Source: Fistularia commersonii
Lineage: Eukaryota > Chordata > Actinopteri > Syngnathiformes > Fistulariidae
DNA length: 64,000 nt
Direction: 5' to 3'
Assembly: GCA_037954325.1 (NCBI GenBank)
Contig: JBBMNZ010000002.1
Location: 16,159,179-16,223,178 of the forward strand
Shown: piece after piece, positions 39,268-57,831 of the stretch
How positions within the stretch are numbered: the stretch's first letter is position 1
How the letters are laid out: each line of letters starts with the position of its first letter
Translations under genes and position numbers: made by a program
The notes under the pieces: generated by a model
Seen by the model: only the letters and a program-made list of their open reading frames with translations
Database searches by the model: none
Told to the model about the DNA's origin: nothing

Positions 39268-41449
39268 GTATATAGTGGCACTTTTTCATGAAAAAAGCAT
39301 ATCGGCTCCATATTTCAGCATTCATCTAAATTATTTACAAGTCTCCTTAATTTGCAGGGTAACCAAATGTGGAACTATGAACTAAAATAATAATGGCAGC
39401 AGTCTGTACTCCACCTGTGGTGATGCAGTCAAAAGACTGCGGCACCAAGTCATTGATCTTCTTGTCCAGCTGTGATGCCGGGCCTTTGCAGAAGATCTGG
39501 TCCACGGTCGCATTGGTGCTATAAATCCACTCCACCAGCCACTTCAGCTTACAGTCACAGGTGAACTGGTTCCCTCTCAGGTCCCTAAGGAGTGAAAATA
39601 AACCAAAAAAGTAACCTAACCCAACTATCAAGTTAACTATCTGTCTTCCATATGTAAATTTTAGAGGTGCTAAATGTGCCAGCTGCCCACGCATTTTTCA
39701 AGCATCGGCTGAAATGGAAAAATTATGCAGTGTGCTATAAATAGGTGGAGTACATTATGCTGTTATAGTAAATTAATAGACATTATAAATGAATAAAATC
39801 ATACTTACACTTTGGTCAGGGCTTCAAGGCCCTTGAACATATCTTTGGGAAGAGTCTCAAGATTATTGTATGCCAGACTCCTGTAGAAGAAAGTACAAAT
39901 ATTGCTCTTGCTTTTTCTTGGATTATTTCTAAACAGTTTTTTGTGTAGTTTTTTTGCTTATTTCTCGATGATTTCTTGCACTTTGTTGGGTGTATTTTTA
40001 TGGTCACATTTTTAATTTCATTTTCTTTCTCTATTTTTAGGGTAATTGTGTCATTTTATCTGGTACTTTGTAATATGTATATATATATATGGCTTGTGAG
40101 AGTCCTGATATACTGTAATTTACACCATATAACAAGCTGCAATGAAACAATTCATTGTATAATTTGATTGCTATTCAATCTCTTCAAGTTCTATTACAGA
40201 TACACAAGATACTGTGTTTCACAGAAAAGAGAAACTTGAATAGTTCTAACTGATTTAAACGAGGAAGTGGTTAAGCAATGTTCCACTCTTAATAATAGGA
40301 TAAGATATGGGAACTTAACCTACGTTCAGGAAAAAGTTAGTCTATTTTCAAAGCAGCCTTTTCCTTATGTTGGTGTTTTTTTTCTACAACACAGAGCGAG
40401 CAGGTGACTCAAACAAAGCTTGGTGGTTTTATAATACAATAATACAGCTGACTCCACCTTATCAATGAAGGACTACTACTATTTATATACATTATCAAAA
40501 AGAGACCAAATTTCAGGTGTTGAACAGTGGAGATGTTTTTGTAATCATAATCAATGCTGCACAGTGCTCAAGTAAATGACCAAATGTGCTGCAAAAACAA
40601 CCCAAAACAAAACAGGTGAAACGGTGCTTCCCATTGGTTACAGACAAATTGTACTCACAGATGTACTAAGGTTTTAAGTCCACGGAAAGCAAACGGCGAT
40701 ATCGACTTGATCTGGTTGTTTTCGATGAATCTGAGAAGAACAGTGAAGTATGGAGCAGATGTGTGAGGACTGGGACCAATCGTGGCTTTTTGAGATGTTT
40801 TACAAAACACATCTGTTTTAATGAACTCACAGGTACTCCAGATGAGGAAGACCAAGGAAAACATCCTCGTTTATGGATTCCAAGTTATTGGCTGTGAACA
40901 GGCTGAGCAAAGACAGGGGGGACTCAACAAAATCCAGCTGTGTGCATTATAACATAACAATGTCTGCCAAAATCTATTTTTCCTTAATACAAGTAACACA
41001 ATTATCATGATAACCACAGATAAACGTCCCAATAGGATTCTTGTTTATTACCAAGGACATGGTGACTAAGACAATACCTCTGCCCACGAGTGGGAGAGTG
41101 AGGGGAATTCCTGTTTCAAAAAAAAAGAGGGATTCCCCCTAAAAATCAATCTCCTCTAACCTGATCTGATTCACACAAAGACACTGTATAACGCCCTATT
41201 ACGTGCAAGTAGGTCTGTGATGCCTTGCATATTCCAGTGGACATCAAACATGGCGTTGGTCCCCAGCAGCATCACATAACAAAGACATCAAGAGAGGTTT
41301 CTCACAGGAGATGCAGGGCAGGCGTGTGGATGAAGCTCTCCTTCGGGATTTCAGTGAATTCGGACTTGACGAATGATCTGAGGAAGAAGGGAAGAAGGAA
41401 AAAAAAATCCCTGGGTGTGCAAGGATGAAGCAATGCATGTGCAATGCAT

Positions 41450-41488
<39 letters not shown>

Positions 41489-41705
41489 GAGCTGGATTTG
41501 GAGAGGTGACTTACAGGGATATGACATCGGGGGGGAAGGTGCGAGGGATCAGCCCCGCGCTTTCGCACAGCGCGTTATCTTTGGTACAAATGCACGACGA
41601 GGGGCACCGAGGCTGCCGGGCTCTCTTGCTCTCCGCCAGCAGCAAAACGCATGCCGCCGCCGCGGCGAGCCGAAGCCAGGCCACTCCGCCGCAACTCTTC
41701 TCCAT
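37974..41705 (-). CDS. lgi1: LGI1, leucine-rich glioma-inactivated secreted synaptic protein
   Basis: Coding exons in transcript order: 41705-41515, 41377-41306, 40902-40831, 40730-40659, 39880-39809, 39584-39415, 39033-38869, 38791-37974. All junctions are GT/AG and phases agree, giving 543 aa (human LGI1 is 557). A signal peptide (about residues 1-25, a hydrophobic Ala/Leu core) precedes a Cys-rich LRR N-cap with the words CICTKDNALC and PPDVISL. Four 72-nt exons then carry the leucine-rich repeats. An LRR C-cap follows (CDCKLKWLVEW), and from about residue 217 come the seven-bladed EPTP repeats with YKWNGNGFYSHQSLH, SSSSQRPVIYQWN and GSDYSFTQVY, ending VDLSN. The family is secreted by neurons and bridges ADAM22/ADAM23 receptors across the synapse. 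LGI1 fits better than LGI2-4 by wording and by its neighbours. Whether it is the fish a or b copy cannot be told. It converges on mark1. Confidence 0.95.
39231..39260. repeat. (CA)15 microsatellite in an lgi1 intron
   Basis: A pure CA run of 30 bp is followed by a short TA run in the intron between the LRR C-cap exon and the first EPTP exon. Confidence 0.95.
41451..41485. repeat. Poly(A)35 tract in lgi1 intron 1
   Basis: Thirty-five consecutive A residues (T residues in the lgi1 transcript) lie about 30 bp downstream of the exon 1 donor, inside an intron of only 137 bp. Confidence 0.95.
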
Positions 41706-42360
41706 GCTCGCAGGTCACGACGACGCTCTGCGTGGACGAAACGGCCGCTGCGTTGCTTCGGGTTCCTCCCCCCCCTCCTCCCTCCCTCCCTCCTTCCCTC
41801 CGTCCCTCCCTGACGCCTGGCCGCCGCTGCGCTTCGCCTGCAGGCCGGGGAACAACCGTGCGCCTCCGCCCCTCCTCAGTCCACGGCGATGTCCGCTTCC
41901 GCTCCCGGGAAAAAAATGGAAATAAATGGAGAAAAAAAATCCAACGCAGGAAAAAACAGAAGGCTGGAGGCGCAGGTGTGTGTGTGTGTGTGTGTGTGTG
42001 TGCGGGGGGTGGGGTTATTGAAGGGTATTGAAGTTTTTTACGCGTTGGATAAGAACTTAAAACCGAACACCCAAGCAGACACTAGTCGGCAGTGTAGAAT
42101 ATTTCCAATCCGTTGTCAAATTACTGGATCGTATCACCAGACGGCGCGTTTCCATCCCCCGGTAAAACCACGCCTACGGGGTCTGAGCGAACGCCGATTG
42201 AGCGCCGGGGACGCGGCGGGGTCGCCGGTGGCGCAGATCCACCCGCGGGTGGGGAAACCCGGTGAAAATAATAAAACAGTCATCACGCAATCACGTGCCC
42301 CTTTAGCCATTTACGTAACCCCGCATGCTGCTCTGCTCCCCGCATTTAGATCCTCCAATC
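41706..42360 (-). promoter_or_regulatory. lgi1: Probable lgi1 promoter and 5' UTR (GC-rich)
   Basis: Sequence immediately upstream of the lgi1 ATG is GC- and CpG-rich out to about 42360, contrasting with AT-rich flanks. It includes a (GT)n run at about 41976-42001 and CCT-rich low complexity near 41765-41815. No TATA box is evident. The transcription start cannot be fixed. Confidence 0.45.
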
Positions 42361-42539
42361 TCGGGTTGTGTTTCTTGCTATGTTGCCATGGCGACTGATG
42401 GATGGAAACTGGCCTTTGAGGGGTGAAGGGAAGCCCTCTTGTCACTGACAGCTGGTCTGCTTATAACTGAACCCATCCCCCTCATCTTTACACCCAACCC
42501 TGAACAAAGAACAGTTTAGATACAGCTTCTCAGCATTAC

Positions 42540-42847
42540 ATCATGTCTGGATTTTTCTTTTATTATATCTTATTATATATTATGGAAATATATAGTCTTT
42601 CCTACCTGAGGCTATCAGACTTTTCAATTCCTCTTCCTTCAGCTGCAGGGAATCTTCAAATCTTTGCACTTAAGACCTTAAAACACTTTATAGCCTTGAC
42701 TTTGACACTTTATAGTTTTTGTATTTCTTATTCCCCCCCCCCCCCCCTTTTTTTTTTACTGTTTATACAATTTCCTACTATTATTTATCATTGTTATGTT
42801 TCACTTGAAACTCTGGCACAACAATTTCCTTCGGGATAAATAAAGTT
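42540..42847 (+). repeat. 3' end of a retroelement-like interspersed repeat
   Basis: The segment ends 'caatttccttcgggataaat' 'aaag' and then passes directly into a simple hexamer array. In fish genomes many retroelement copies end in a tttcc..cgggat-aataaag block followed by a simple repeat tail, and this matches that plan. A C-run then T-run (about 42733-42758) lies inside. The 5' boundary is uncertain and no reverse-transcriptase wording is present. Confidence 0.5.
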
Positions 42848-43005
42848 GTTCTTATTCTTATTCTTATTCTTATTCTTATTCTCATTCTCATTCTCATTCT
42901 CATTCTCATTCTCATTCTCATTCTCATTCTCATTCGTATTCTTATTCTTATTCTTACTCTTATTCTTATTCTTATTCTTATTCTTATTCTTATTCTTATT
43001 CTTAT
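42848..43005. repeat. Compound hexamer tandem array (TTATTC / TCATTC)
   Basis: About 26 consecutive 6-bp units occur. Outer blocks read TTATTC, and a central block of roughly 11 units reads TCATTC, apart from single variant units near 42935 and 42957. The array begins right after an aataaag retroelement end, so it probably grew from that tail. Open frames across it (Phe/Leu on plus, Lys/Asn on minus) are artefacts. Confidence 0.9.
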
Positions 43006-46000
43006 ATAAAGTTATTGCAGTAAAATATTGTCCACAATATATGTGGAGCCACGCCTGGTGTTTTGATCCCTCCTTGGTGGGGAGATGAATATGTTTCCTC
43101 ACTGTCTCAAGGGGAACATGTGAACCTCCAGATAGGTTTGAAGGTCTCAGAATAAATAGCTGTGGTGGACCTGCAGTCCCTTCTGTCCCTGATGTCATTC
43201 TATTTCATAAACCCCCTGTCTTTTGACCGTGAGAATGCAATTCAGCCCGCAGAAATGATATCTGGGAAATTTAAAGTTGCAAGGCCGTGCAACGGGAAGG
43301 GTTTGTCGCAGAAGCAACAATCCAGTAAGAAATGGTTTAATTTCTCAGAGGGGGAGGGAGATATAAGGAGGGACAAAGTAGACAAAGATGAGCTTGACGG
43401 GACAGAAAGAATCAATTGTCATTTTTCATAAGCATGAAGCCACATGGGGAACACAGGATATTATTGTTATGTCACAAGATGATGGGCACCATCTGCTTAG
43501 TAAATGTCAGCATTCATCACTAGAATAGAGTGCACACTGTCTGCGGTGATAATAACACGGATGAAACAAATTCGTACATTCCTGAGTTCCTGTATTTTGT
43601 TATCAATTAATACTAAGTAATGCCAGAAATTAGTGACCATTCCATTCTCCAAATTCAACTATCCCTAGATAGGTTTTGTGAATTACATCAACTGTATTTT
43701 TCATGTAGATGTATTTCGAGAAGAATAATTGCAACAAAGACATCTGTGCTCCACTAGAGAGCAGTGAAGAGCAAACAGAAGGCCAGAGGCTGATGGATTT
43801 ATGGACAGACAGTTCTTTTAATTTACTTCTCTTCTGAGTCAGGGCCAGACAAGAAATAAGTACACAAAGAAAGACTTAGATAAAATTTCTGCTCCTCTGT
43901 GGCTGTCCTAGAATATTTTTTTTAGCTCATCTCAATCGCTCAGTTCTCAATAACTAAAATCCTTGAATTTTGATTGGACTTGTCTTCACTGACTTGAAAG
44001 ACATAATGAAAACAACCTGCATGCTTGATTTTTAGACACTCTGATGTATTACTTAATCTATTTAAATATACAGTGACAGAATTCTTTATTTTACATAAAT
44101 TCAGAAAAATGGTACCAGTGTTTAGATATTGACATTTAGTAGAACTTTTATATTGAAATCATTTTTTCTCGACCAGCTTTACATTTCCAGGACGTAAACA
44201 ATAAGTAAAAATGTTCCGGTGTAATAAAGAATACAGATTTAAGAACTCACATATGTAATGACACCAAAATTGCTGTCAGAAAGTGTCTGCTGACTGGAGT
44301 GAGAGTAGACGTATGATGCTCATGTTTGTTGTTTGACCTCTGAAGCAACGTTGTCTTAAGACATCCTGTCAGTTCATAAAGCTGGCTTACCTGCTATGAC
44401 GCTACTGGTTGGCTTCTGTTACTTGGATACTTTGTGCGTCTGCTATGAACCATGAAGTTTGCACGCCACACGTCTGAGTCAATCAAATCAAAAGGATGAG
44501 CACTTATGGCAGAAACTGAATTAATGTCGACTTTTGTAATTAGTAGATATGAAAGACTCCTGCAATCTGCGCTTTCTAGAATAGGCATGTTTTATTATTT
44601 CAGCAAAATTTCTTTTATAAAAAAATAATTAAAAAAGAATAAAAAAATCCAAATGTTCTTCAGAATATAATGCAAGCAAAACTTGGATGGAAATCGACCT
44701 GATACTATTTAATGTTGTCGTATTATATTGTATCATATTCCTAACTGAACCTGGGAAAATCATCATTACATTCCTTTGCCAACATTTCAGGTTGAAAATG
44801 CTTGATTAATGTACATTGCTGTATTTCAGACACCTTTAGTGTTTAAAGTGCCTCACTCCCATGAATTACAAAAAGGCAATACCAAAATGCCCATTTTAAA
44901 ATATATCAGTTGGTATTGTAACCTTTAGGAATGTGGTTGGGCTGAAAAGTATGAGGTGGTGGAAGACCGAGAACCTTACGGTATGTTGTTTTTAGCGAAT
45001 AATCTCATGACGCACCATAACGTCTATTCATCACAGGGGAGTTCATGCACCAGTCAAAGGTTAAAGGTCAGGGTGGAGTGTGCAGGTATGTGTAATTATA
45101 ACTATTTTAGATCTCAGCTCATTTTGCGCATTCTAGTCGGAAATAGCAGAATACTATTATGTTTTATAATCATAGGTTGCCAGCTGAAGAGAAAGTGTAA
45201 TTGCTTTGTTTCAGTGAACATGAAAAAATTCAAGGTGCACAAAGTTGGCAAGATTTGAAAATGACTTTTATTTACAATCTTGACACATTACACATTTTTC
45301 TATCATACATAAAACTTTCTATATAACACCATGACACCTTCCTGTCTTTTACACACCACATGTGTTTACTCGAGTAATAAGCAGGACGGCTGTATTTTTA
45401 CTTTATTTAAGTAAGCGACTTAAAATGGAAAGCCCAGGGACTCCAACTGGCTTAAATCTAAATCCAATTCAGTGAAATCTTCTTACATCTTTCAGCCCTT
45501 TGCTTTGGACGTATCCTTACATATTTTAAAGACACATATGAGAACGTATAGTTTTGGTTACATTTTATTTGCTGGTTTCTAAAATATCTAGAATATTCAT
45601 GTTTATATATAGAACTGATATTTGCAAACTAATATTTTTTTCTCCGTTTTTGATTTGATTTCATCATGGGGATAGTCATACTACATTAGCTAGAAATCAC
45701 AAAATTCAACATAAATACTTGATATAAAACAAAGATATTCAGCTGCTCTTTTCCTTTATCCAAAAGACAAAAAAATAAAGTATATTTTGGATACTGTTCA
45801 ACACAAAGTGTAAGTATTACCAGTTAAAATAGCTTTTTTACTGAATGTATATTACAATGTACAAAAATATTTTGAAATTGTGGACATTCAAAAGTCCCAC
45901 ATAGAAGAATACATAAATTGAAAGCTTTTCCTTCCAGTCTCTCTCTCATTCACACACTTTACACTGACACATCCACAGATGCATTTGCATTAATAAATGC

Positions 46001-46009
46001 TCTTGCAGT
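43006..46009. other. Intergenic region between lgi1 promoter and pde6c 3' end
   Basis: AT-rich sequence without recognisable exons. In human the gene FRA10AC1 lies between PDE6C and LGI1, and I found no trace of it here. The lower-numbered flank of pde6c (about 45250-46009) should contain its 3' UTR. TTTATT, a minus-strand AATAAA, occurs near 45268, 45402 and 45563, but none is clearly favoured. Confidence 0.55.
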
Positions 46010-52666
<6,657 letters not shown>

Positions 52667-55482
52667 TTTGCTGAATTCCTTAAATCTGTCTCCTTTAGTT
52701 GCTTCACAGAGATGCTCCTTTGAGACTGGTAGAACTGGATGTAGGAGGAATGGAGGAGTAATGTCGGCTTCCACACGATGTGATGATGCAGTCCCTACAG
52801 CATCTTCAAAACTTCTTAAACAGGACCAAAGCTTCAGCTGCAAACTTGCCACTGAGAACAGAAGGTAGTGAGTGGCTTACTAGGTAAGGGGATCCCAGAG
52901 GGCACTAATGACTGTGACGCAAGAGTCATAAAGCTCCTCAGCTTTCCTAAGATGTAAATCCAGCCCCTTGTCATTTTAGTGGAATCAATCCCTTCACAGA
53001 TGACAACTGAGTTATGGCACCTGTAGGTCATGAAGTCAATGTTGGCAAGGAGAAAGAGGTCCAGAAATTGACTTGTGTCTTTCTTCAGGAGCATCGCCTT
53101 TGAAATAGTTGATTCATTAAAAAGAAATGACAAAACAATTCAGATGGGTTAACACAATCTTTTACAAAGATAGGTATAGAAGGATTATACCACAACAACA
53201 CCATGTAAAGCCAATCAGGGGAAAAATTGCCCACTTTGTGAGAGTTGTTTTAAGTGTGTTATTGTCTAGGAAGATTGGTAACGTAGAGGATTTGAGAACT
53301 TTGAGGATTTTTGAAGATACATGGACCAGTGAACAATTTCCTCAAGACAAAAGACAACTTGGAAGCAGTCAGGAAGGCAATGCCAGAATCCAAAAATAAT
53401 GGCTTTCTAATTGCTCCAACTGCAGGAGTATGTACAGCCAAATGAATTGTGATCTAATAAAAGCCAAGGCACAGGGTGTGTTTCTATAATGAACTTGGCT
53501 TTGTTGGGCTACTGTGGTATCCACTGGGTTGCAGCAGCAACTAACAAGTGACAGGATTAAGTGGGATTTCTATCTACTCCTTAAGAGTTTATTTACTTTT
53601 GTTTGCATTGCACTAGTATGACCTGCTAATTCAAATGTCCACTTCCAGGACAAATAGCAAAATGACATGGAAAATAGTGATTTTAAATGGAGCAATACCA
53701 TTCACATAACTATTTTGGTGAGAATGTACAAGTGTTGTTTAATTAATTTAATTTCTGTTGAGTATGATACATATAATGGAATAGATTGCAGGCAAGCTAT
53801 TTAATCAGAGTTGGCACCAAACACTAAGTCTTAAATTGCTGAAACTCAATGGATTCGGGTTTTAGCATTAAAATTTAAATTAAAAATTTTTCTATTTTTC
53901 AAAAATGCCTCACATCAGCACAAAAACAAAAAAATGGTTTATGAATTCTACAGGAATTAGGTATGACCTGTTGATGTCAAGTATCACGTCATCACTGTGC
54001 ACTCTGGAGATTGGATCAGGGATGGCTTCAAATGATTTACAATGACATAGATCATTCTTCCAGGCCTGCCTCTTAGCGAAAATCGAGGCTTTCATTAATT
54101 AATGACAAACAGATATTTGGTGTCAAACTGACATATAAGCAGTGTTGCAACCATCCAAACAATTTGGGCAAAAAAAAAAAAAAAATCATCACATTATTAA
54201 CTCCAAAGGTATTTGTGTTTTCTTTCTTTTTGTCTCCAGGAAATGTACTTTTACTACAATTAAATACAGAGATTGTGTAGATAGTGAACAAAAAGCCAAG
54301 GTGACAGTCACTTTCATTATCATTAGATTTAGGGCAAAATGTTTCCAGCTTAACTTGCTTTTCAGCATTTCTTGCTTGTAGATAAGTTGTGTACAATGTT
54401 GATATTCATGAATATACACAACTATACTGATCATAAGGCAAACAGGGGTTATACTGTGAAAAAATCTTGGATCAGAATGGTCATGTTCATAAAATTGGGG
54501 TTACACTCCTGTTCTTGCAAATATTGGAAGCAGGAAGAAGATAAACAACAGTTAAGATAAACAAGATTTTGAGTACTGTGGAGTTCAATTTATGGGCTTT
54601 AAATATCATCATATCATTTGTTTTACTACATTATCAAACTGAGTTTAAGTGGGGTGACTGCAACAGACCTGTGGATTTATCTGGGTTCAGACCTTTAATG
54701 AGATCAATTGCTAAAGAGTCACATGTGCTCAATTGCACATGTGCAGTGATGATCTTATTACTAGACACCAGTTTCACTTTGCAGACTGCATTACCACGTG
54801 TACCTCTGGAATAGTAATACAGTAATTTACCTCAGGCAGGGATAGGTTTTAAACTCTTTAGATTAAACAAAGCAACATTCCTTTAACCATGTGGCAGCTA
54901 ATCATCTTCCTTTGTCTTGTGCTATCATGTTAGCTTAGACCTTTATAAGAGGAACTCCCACTCAGTTCTAAATATGGATCCCAGACAGGTTAAGCTTATA
55001 TGGTCACTTGCTATGTATTAAAGGTTTTTAAAAAGCATAGCAAGTAAAGCAGTGTGCGAACAATACACACATCTTTTTTAAAGCAGCATAGTCCCTTTCA
55101 AACTCCCTCACCCCTGACATCCTGATATCACAAAGGGTTAGCTTGCAATACTAATCTCTGTCCTGGAATAGCACTGAAAATGGATTAAGTTACACAAGAA
55201 GTTTTGAATAATTTAATCAGTATAAAAAGAAAGTGAGCCTCAGCAACAATGTGATATGCCAAATGTATCGCACAAAGTGATTTACTATTTTCAAGAAACC
55301 TAAATAATCTAGTTACTTTCTAAGGTAATGGGATGTTGCATGTGGCATGAAGGACATGAAAAACACAACATGGACAGCTTTAAATGCTTTGGATTCATTT
55401 TACCAACTCAACTGTACTTAAGGAACATAACACAGTAAGGGCAATCTTAACTGCACAGTATGCAGGTGGTCTGAGAATCTGC
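52667..55482. other. Intergenic region upstream of pde6c
   Basis: The first few hundred bases above 52666 should contain the pde6c 5' UTR and promoter. A minus-strand open frame of 99 codons (52834-53133) and a plus-strand one of 90 codons (53127-53399) show no recognisable domain. In human, RBP4 and FFAR4 lie between PDE6C and CEP55. I found no lipocalin or seven-helix receptor wording here. Confidence 0.5.
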
Positions 55483-56490
55483 TCAACTGAGGCCGATTTC
55501 TAAGTGGACCATCAAGTCTCCATAGTGACAAGGTGGATATTTGCCTTTGCAGCCAGGACACTCCAGGAAGCTTTCATCTAGCAGGCTCGTATTTTCTCCA
55601 GAAATTGAAAAAAGGATGCCAATGTGCATTGAAAGTAGGGTTTTTAACAATCTAGTGTCTCTCAATATTTGAAAAATCAATATATTTCATGTGGTTACAG
55701 AATCTACAACCACCTGTGGAAATTCAGTACAAATATTTTATTGAAATGAGAAAACAATAAGCAATAAATGCATTTAAGGAAAATTCTTCAATTTGTAATG
55801 TTTACTGTAATACTTTAAGAATAATCATTGGCAGCTCCTGTTTGTTTGGAAACTTGTTTTTTGACAGCCCTGATTCATTCACAGCTTTCGTTGCTATTTG
55901 ACTACAACAATCATAACTTGATTTAACAGTGAGTTTTTTCAGCACACATTCTTTGATAGTACACAGTTTCAGAGGGATCTGGATATCTTGAAAATGTTGT
56001 TCTCACATTGTATTGCAAGTTGTGGTAAGTGCCTTCCCTCCAACATTTCGGTAGTTGACCATCTGAATGGCCCATATTGTGCTGTTGTGGCCGGTCCTGA
56101 TCAGTCTTGTTCAGCTGGTGCTCCAGGCATATTATTCGCTTCTGAACTGCCCTCACACATGCCTCTCTCTCTTGGTCATATTCCAGCCACTGCTTGTTCT
56201 TCTCCAAAGCCATGTGGGGTCAAAGAAAAGAATTAGAAGCACTTTAGATATACTGTGCCAGTGAGATGGATTCCAAGCACAAACCCTAGCAACTCACGGG
56301 CTGTATACTACAAGTTGGTACAAATACACACAAATTGGCCACTGAAATGTGGCAACATAAAAGTGAAAACACTGAAAGAGAATTATGTCAAATTTTGAAT
56401 GTAAAACAACTTGTGTCACACTTAAATAACTGAGTTGATTTTGGAGCTCGGATTCATTGCTGATGATGGCTTGCCATTTGATGAGCAGTC
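55483..56490 (-). pseudogene. cep55: cep55-like gene remnant, probably decayed
   Basis: Three minus-strand blocks resemble CEP55, the midbody scaffold that recruits ALIX and TSG101 for abscission. Block 56490-56430 ends with NESELQNQL, similar to the run before ALEKN. Block 56213 to about 56080 reads ALEKNKQWLEYDQEREACV, close to the human ALEKNQQWLVYDQQREVYV. Block 55595-55483 carries the C-terminal zinc-finger words DESFLECPGCKGKYP and DLMVHLE. Several things look broken. The first block's expected donor reads CAG-TTATTT rather than GT. A good pyrimidine tract before ALEKN ends in GAC with no AG, and an in-frame TGA lies just upstream. The last zinc ligand is Gly where human has Cys. I could not find the N-terminal exons or the central coiled-coil exons. 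It sits head to head with myof, as in human. A highly diverged working gene remains possible. Confidence 0.6.
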
Positions 56491-56842
56491 CTATAAAACA
56501 ATAAAATACAAAATATCTCACTGATGCCAAAATGAATGTATAATGTGCCTAACTTCATACTTCATACATGTTCAGTCAGATTTAGTTGTTTAAAAGCAAT
56601 TTTGTCATGAAGGGCACAATACAGTATGTACAAAGAATAACACTGTCTACGTGTCATGTATGACAAGATCACAAGCAGTCCCCTGAATGGCTTTTTCATC
56701 CAACTTTGGTGTTAAAGTCCTTAGCAAATAAATGCTGTCATCTAGTGGGCTGAAGTGGTTCCAGGCAAGAAGAATGTTAAATTCTCTCTCTCCCTAACAA
56801 CCACACACATTCTCCCCAACACACACACCAGACACACATAAA

Positions 56843-56986
<144 letters not shown>

Positions 56987-57371
56987 ATAGTATTGAAGCG
57001 AGTCACAAATGTTGGGATTTATGTTAATGCTTGTTTTCTGTGTGATTTTGGGGTTGCTGGGAATTCTGTGGGTGTTGTTTAGGGTGCAAGGAATGTAGTT
57101 CACATATTTTCTGTGAAGTAAATAAAGGTACACCATGATTAGTTTTCTTTACAAATCAAAAATATACCACCTTTCGATGATCATATAAGGCAATTAAATC
57201 GGGACTCCTGGTTTCATTTTTTTCACTCGTATAAAAATGTTCCAGTGTAGCAAATCTGTGGCTTCACATGGACACTGATTAAACAAAAAACAGTCACTAT
57301 CAATATAAATATCACACAACCATTACAATCCTAAATGATAATGCTATAAGAATGAAAATTGTGGCCTCCAG

Positions 57372-57575
57372 CTAGGGAAAGCTGTTTTCTTTATAACCTG
57401 ACTCTTGAGTTTTTTTAGTTGACTGTTGCAAGACCTTCCTCGCAGCAACTTTTTCTTCAAGACCCTGACACCTAATTGTGACGCTCACAGGCTTGTTCAC
57501 AATTTCTTCAATCTCTCCTGAGTACCTTGAAGTCCCTCTTTCTTCCGCTACTTGCTGCACCCACTCGGTTTCCAT
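57372..57575 (-). other. Unidentified 67-codon open frame
   Basis: This minus-strand frame starts METEWVQQVAEERGTSRYSG and ends near GYKENSFP. Its composition (Glu, Lys, Gln-rich with few rare residues) looks more protein-like than most short frames nearby, and it has a plausible amphipathic helix around LEEKVAARKVLQQSTKK. It could be an upstream exon of the cep55 remnant, a separate small gene or chance. I do not recognise it. Confidence 0.2.
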
Positions 57576-57756
57576 CAGTCTTCAAAACTGCAAACATTGC
57601 AGCTTCAAGCAAGTGCAATCTCTGCAGAGAAGAGAACAATATTGTTTTATTTTCATGTTAGCTAACAGCTAACAAACAATCTATTCTTAAAACTCTAAAT
57701 AATGATATTATTGACATGAGAGTAAGTTCACTTAGCTGGATGGTACACTCAACACT

Positions 57757-57760
<4 letters not shown>

Positions 57761-57830
<70 letters not shown>
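57761..57830. repeat. Compound (TA)24(CA)11 microsatellite
   Basis: A TA run of about 48 bp passes directly into a CA run of about 22 bp. Apart from this array, the gene-free stretch 57576-59038 holds nothing recognised until the myof start region. Confidence 0.95.

Positions 57831-57831
<1 letters not shown>

Noticed and set aside
41425..42398. Overlapping plus-strand frames of 126-169 codons over lgi1 exon 1 and its promoter
   Set aside because: They are antisense shadows of lgi1 exon 1 and CpG-rich upstream sequence, with poly-Lys and Cys-Val runs from simple repeats.
42794..43198. Long frames encoding Lys-Asn or Phe-Leu repeats
   Set aside because: They arise entirely from the hexamer tandem array.
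52667..52852. N-terminal extension of pde6c from an upstream in-frame ATG (62 extra residues)
   Set aside because: The family start aligns with MADKDTVEKF at 52666. The extension has no counterpart in PDE6 proteins and a splice-acceptor-like sequence sits just above it.
53127..53399. 90-codon plus-strand frame considered as a transposase or gene exon
   Set aside because: No recognisable motif, no good splice sites, and no similarity to Tc1 or other known transposase signatures that I could see.
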